Assembly: GCA_002390845.1 (NCBI GenBank)
Contig: DGQT01000034.1
Location: 1 to 16,220, forward strand
Reading direction: 5' to 3'
Source: Chitinophagaceae bacterium UBA4407
Lineage (GTDB): Bacteria > Bacteroidota > Bacteroidia > Chitinophagales > Chitinophagaceae
Length of the DNA stretch: 16,220 bases
Shown: piece after piece, positions 14,409 through 16,220 of the stretch
How positions within the stretch are numbered: position 1 is the first letter of the stretch
How the letters are laid out: each line of letters starts with the position of its first letter
Notes under the pieces: model-generated
What the model was told of the DNA's origin: nothing
Databases searched by the model: none
What the model saw: only the letters and a program-made list of their open reading frames with translations
Program-made: the position numbers and the translations under genes

Positions 14409-15331
14409 TAACGCAACAAATCGCAAGGCTTTAAACCAGTGTGCTTTTTAAATGCAGCAGAAAAATGAGAGATAGATGAATAGCCAAGCAATGCAGAAAC
14501 GTCTGTAACGCTTAAATCTTTTTCGTATAAGAGATACTTGGCATGCTCCATACGCTGTTGCTGGTAAAAGTCGAAAATTGTGGTACCAAAAACTTCTTTA
14601 AAACCCTTCTTTAAATAGCATTCGTTAATAGCTACTTTGCGGCTGAGTTCTTTAATAGTAATAGGTTCGCCTATACGTTGTAATAAAATTTCACGGGCAA
14701 GATAAATGCGTTCTTTACCAGCATCATCTGCAAGGAATTTGCATGTAAATCCTTCTTCCTTTTCATCTACCAAACACTCAAGACTGTAAAGCAACAGCTC
14801 ATGCACTTTAGAGTTGGTGAAAATGTTTTCCATTGCGCCGCTGTAACTGTGGTTAAGCAATGCATCCAGTGCAATACGCTTACGGCTGCATACAGGGAAT
14901 ATTTTGGTAAAAGAGTTGGGATGCTTAAATGCAAGCACTTCATCTTTACGGTTGCTAAGTTTTACATTGTGTACAAACTGGTGCAGGAATGTTGCAGAAA
15001 AATGGAATGTAAAAACATCAACTGTTTCATGTTTGCCGCTGCAGTTTTTTGTAGGCTGTTCCGAACACTGAGAACAATTTTTTTCGAAACAATATTTGTT
15101 ACCGCTGATGCAGTAACGCAGTTCCATAAAATTCTCCTCCGGCTTTTTTTCATTGTAGTGGTAAACCATCATACCGGTATCTTCGCTGCTCCACTTTTGA
15201 AGCGCGTAATACCTGCGTATCACATACTGTATCGAGCCCGGAATATGCTGCTCTTTCAGGTGCAGCAAGTTCATATTGGGCTCAATGCTGTTGCCATGCG
15301 CCACTTTTAATATGTCGAGTACCTGTAACAT
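14408..15331 (-). CDS. AraC-family (PchR-like) transcriptional regulator with a cysteine cluster
   Basis: The 307-residue protein has a C-terminal double helix-turn-helix domain (~205-307: ITIKELSRKVAINECYLKKGFKEVFG, then LSVTDVSALLGYSSISHFSAAFKKHTGLKP), the AraC/XylS DNA-binding signature. The N-terminal part (1-200) is a sensor of the kind found in PchR-like regulators next to siderophore receptors. Within it, five cysteines lie in 24 residues (Cys74, 81, 86, 89, 97; core spacing C-x4-C-x2-C-x7-C), next to a His/Phe-rich DVFTFHFS. This could hold a metal ion or an iron-sulfur cluster; such binding is inference. The protein probably activates the receptor gene that follows, in response to iron or a ferric siderophore. 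The start ATG at 15331 is the first in frame. Confidence 0.85.
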   Translation of the reverse strand: MLQVLDILKVAHGNSIEPNMNLLHLKEQHIPGSIQYVIRRYYALQKWSSEDTGMMVYHYNEKKPEENFMELRYCISGNKYCFEKNCSQCSEQPTKNCSGKHETVDVFTFHFSATFLHQFVHNVKLSNRKDEVLAFKHPNSFTKIFPVCSRKRIALDALLNHSYSGAMENIFTNSKVHELLLYSLECLVDEKEEGFTCKFLADDAGKERIYLAREILLQRIGEPITIKELSRKVAINECYLKKGFKEVFGTTIFDFYQQQRMEHAKYLLYEKDLSVTDVSALLGYSSISHFSAAFKKHTGLKPCDLLR

Positions 15332-15483
15332 GAAGCCGTAAAATTAATGTATCTACATGTAATTGAAAAGTTAAGTTGTCATTGCAGTGTAAAAACATTG
15401 CCGTTAAGCCAGGCTTATAAGCTTAATTATTTTATAGTTCATAAAATACAAAAGCATATTTAGTTACCAGCTTTTGTACATTG
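15332..15483. other. Intergenic region with a nested palindrome upstream of the AraC gene
   Basis: GCTTATAAGC (15413-15422) is a perfect palindrome nested in TTAAGC...GCTTAA (15404-15409 with 15421-15426); AAGCC-A-GGCTT overlaps it. TACATGTA (15352-15359) is a second perfect 8-bp palindrome. These may be operator or terminator structures between the permease gene and the regulator gene; no promoter was assigned. Confidence 0.4.
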
Positions 15484-16220
15484 TTAAACCTTCGTTGTGT
15501 CACTCACTTGTACGTTCTGATCATTCTTCGGCTTTCTCGTAGCGAAGTAAAGAATCATAAATGCTGCAAGTACGCCTACACCAGTTAATGCAGTCATAGG
15601 TTGATCAATCGCTATGCTGATGCCCACAAAAGTATAAGCAGCAATAAATATAATGGGCAATACGGGATATAATTTCATAGAGTAAATACCCGTGCCGTCT
15701 AAGTGTTTGGTGCGTTTGCGCAGCATAAATATGGCACCAGCAGAAGTTGCCATGCCAAAGCAATCCAGGAAGATGGTAAAGCTGAGAATTTTATCAAACG
15801 TATCGGCAAAAAATAAGATCACAATACACATGGCAGCAAACGTGGTCAACGAAACAACCAATACATCCCGCTTGTTCGATTTTTTCTGAAACATTTTTGG
15901 CAACACGCCATCTTCACTCATGGCAAACATTACCCGTGGATTGCTCATCAATAGTGCATTTACATAAGCAAGCACCGATAAAAAAAGCAATGCAGAAAAA
16001 ATATTGCCACCTGTTTCTCCAAACAGTTTTGATGCCACCACTTTTGCTATTTCCTTTTTATTGCGCAGGTCATCGAAGCCCAATACTTTATAATAAGAAA
16101 AATTAACCAGCAGGTACAGCGAAATAATAATAGCAATGCCAAAGAAAATGCCACGCGGAATATTTTTTGAAGGCTTATCTACTTCACTGCCAAAGTTAAT
16201 GGTTTGCTGGTAACCGCCAT
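15484..16220 (-). CDS. APC-superfamily amino-acid permease (partial, N-terminus off the right edge)
   Basis: The frame is open from the right edge to a TAA at 15484 and gives 244 C-terminal residues. An upstream part reads GGYQQTINFGSEVDKPSKNIPRG, matching the APC-family pattern in which a conserved helix is followed by a polar GE-x-x-x-P-x-x-x-IPR loop. Membrane segments follow: a helix ending NFSYYKVLGF, ALLFLSVLAYVNALLMSNPRVMFAMSEDGVLP (the family helix with R-x-x-F-A-M-x-x-D-G-x-x-P), then four more. It imports amino acids by proton or exchange coupling; the substrate cannot be read from this part. The tail after the last helix is short and polar (RKPKNDQNVQVSDTTKV), and its last codons overlap a degenerate match to the intergenic repeat. 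The only start-like codon inside (TTG at 16083) is internal, so the gene is truncated by the window, not broken. Confidence 0.87.
   Translation of the reverse strand, partial: GGYQQTINFGSEVDKPSKNIPRGIFFGIAIIISLYLLVNFSYYKVLGFDDLRNKKEIAKVVASKLFGETGGNIFSALLFLSVLAYVNALLMSNPRVMFAMSEDGVLPKMFQKKSNKRDVLVVSLTTFAAMCIVILFFADTFDKILSFTIFLDCFGMATSAGAIFMLRKRTKHLDGTGIYSMKLYPVLPIIFIAAYTFVGISIAIDQPMTALTGVGVLAAFMILYFATRKPKNDQNVQVSDTTKV
15494..15512 (+). repeat. Possible degenerate REP-like copy inside the permease 3' end
   Basis: TTGTGTCACTCACTTGTAC matches copy D1/E (TTGCGTCGCACACTTGTGC) at 15 of 19 positions without gaps; three of the four differences are C-to-T or G-to-A changes. Chance similarity cannot be excluded. 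Confidence 0.3.

Noticed and set aside
15484..16083. A short intact 199-residue permease starting at TTG 16083
   Set aside because: The same frame continues to the window edge with APC-family sequence, so the gene is simply cut by the window.

Overview
The window looks like a chromosome segment of a Bacteroidota bacterium, most likely of the Chitinophagaceae type (inference). The signs are a TonB-dependent receptor with an N-terminal carboxypeptidase-regulatory-like domain, GH110 and GH92 glycosidases, a PchR-like AraC regulator, weak or absent Shine-Dalgarno sequences, and signal peptides ending in ..AQ or ..TQ. No rRNA, tRNA, CRISPR array, transposase or integrase was seen.

Layout. 1-983 (-) is the N-terminal 327 residues of a lipoprotein L,D-transpeptidase of the YcbB/LdtD type, cut by the left edge. 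1154-2986 (-) is a GH110 alpha-1,3-galactosidase. 3020-3850 is an island: two inverted copies of an intergenic repeat bracket a 155-residue orphan gene (+) of about 30% G+C, with an 18-bp perfect palindrome in its upstream region. 3998-6205 (-) is a GH92 alpha-mannosidase. 6301-7542 (-) is a neutral-ceramidase-like secreted protein that seems to lack the ceramidase nucleophile serine. These last two share a near-identical 27-nt leader block exactly 31 nt before each start codon. 7851-10180 (+) is modA-modB-modC, a molybdate ABC importer. 10523-11689 (+) is xdhC, a maturation factor for molybdenum hydroxylases. Convergent to it, 11901-14297 (-) is a siderophore-type TonB-dependent receptor, preceded at 14408-15331 (-) by an AraC/PchR-like regulator with a cysteine cluster. 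15484-16220 (-) is the C-terminal 244 residues of an APC amino-acid permease, cut by the right edge.

How the genes fit together. Three modules can be read: (i) secreted glycan/lipid hydrolases (GH110, GH92, ceramidase-like) with no SusC/SusD pair in view; (ii) molybdenum supply and use (ModABC brings in molybdate, XdhC helps load sulfurated Mo cofactor into a hydroxylase encoded elsewhere); (iii) iron acquisition (receptor plus its probable dedicated regulator).

The strongest unexplained structure is a REP-like intergenic repeat with core TTGCGTCGCAC followed by a short hairpin. Seven copies lie between genes, six of them as three head-to-head pairs, and a degenerate eighth may lie in the last codons of the permease. 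One pair brackets the AT-rich orphan gene; the other two pairs enclose only non-coding DNA.
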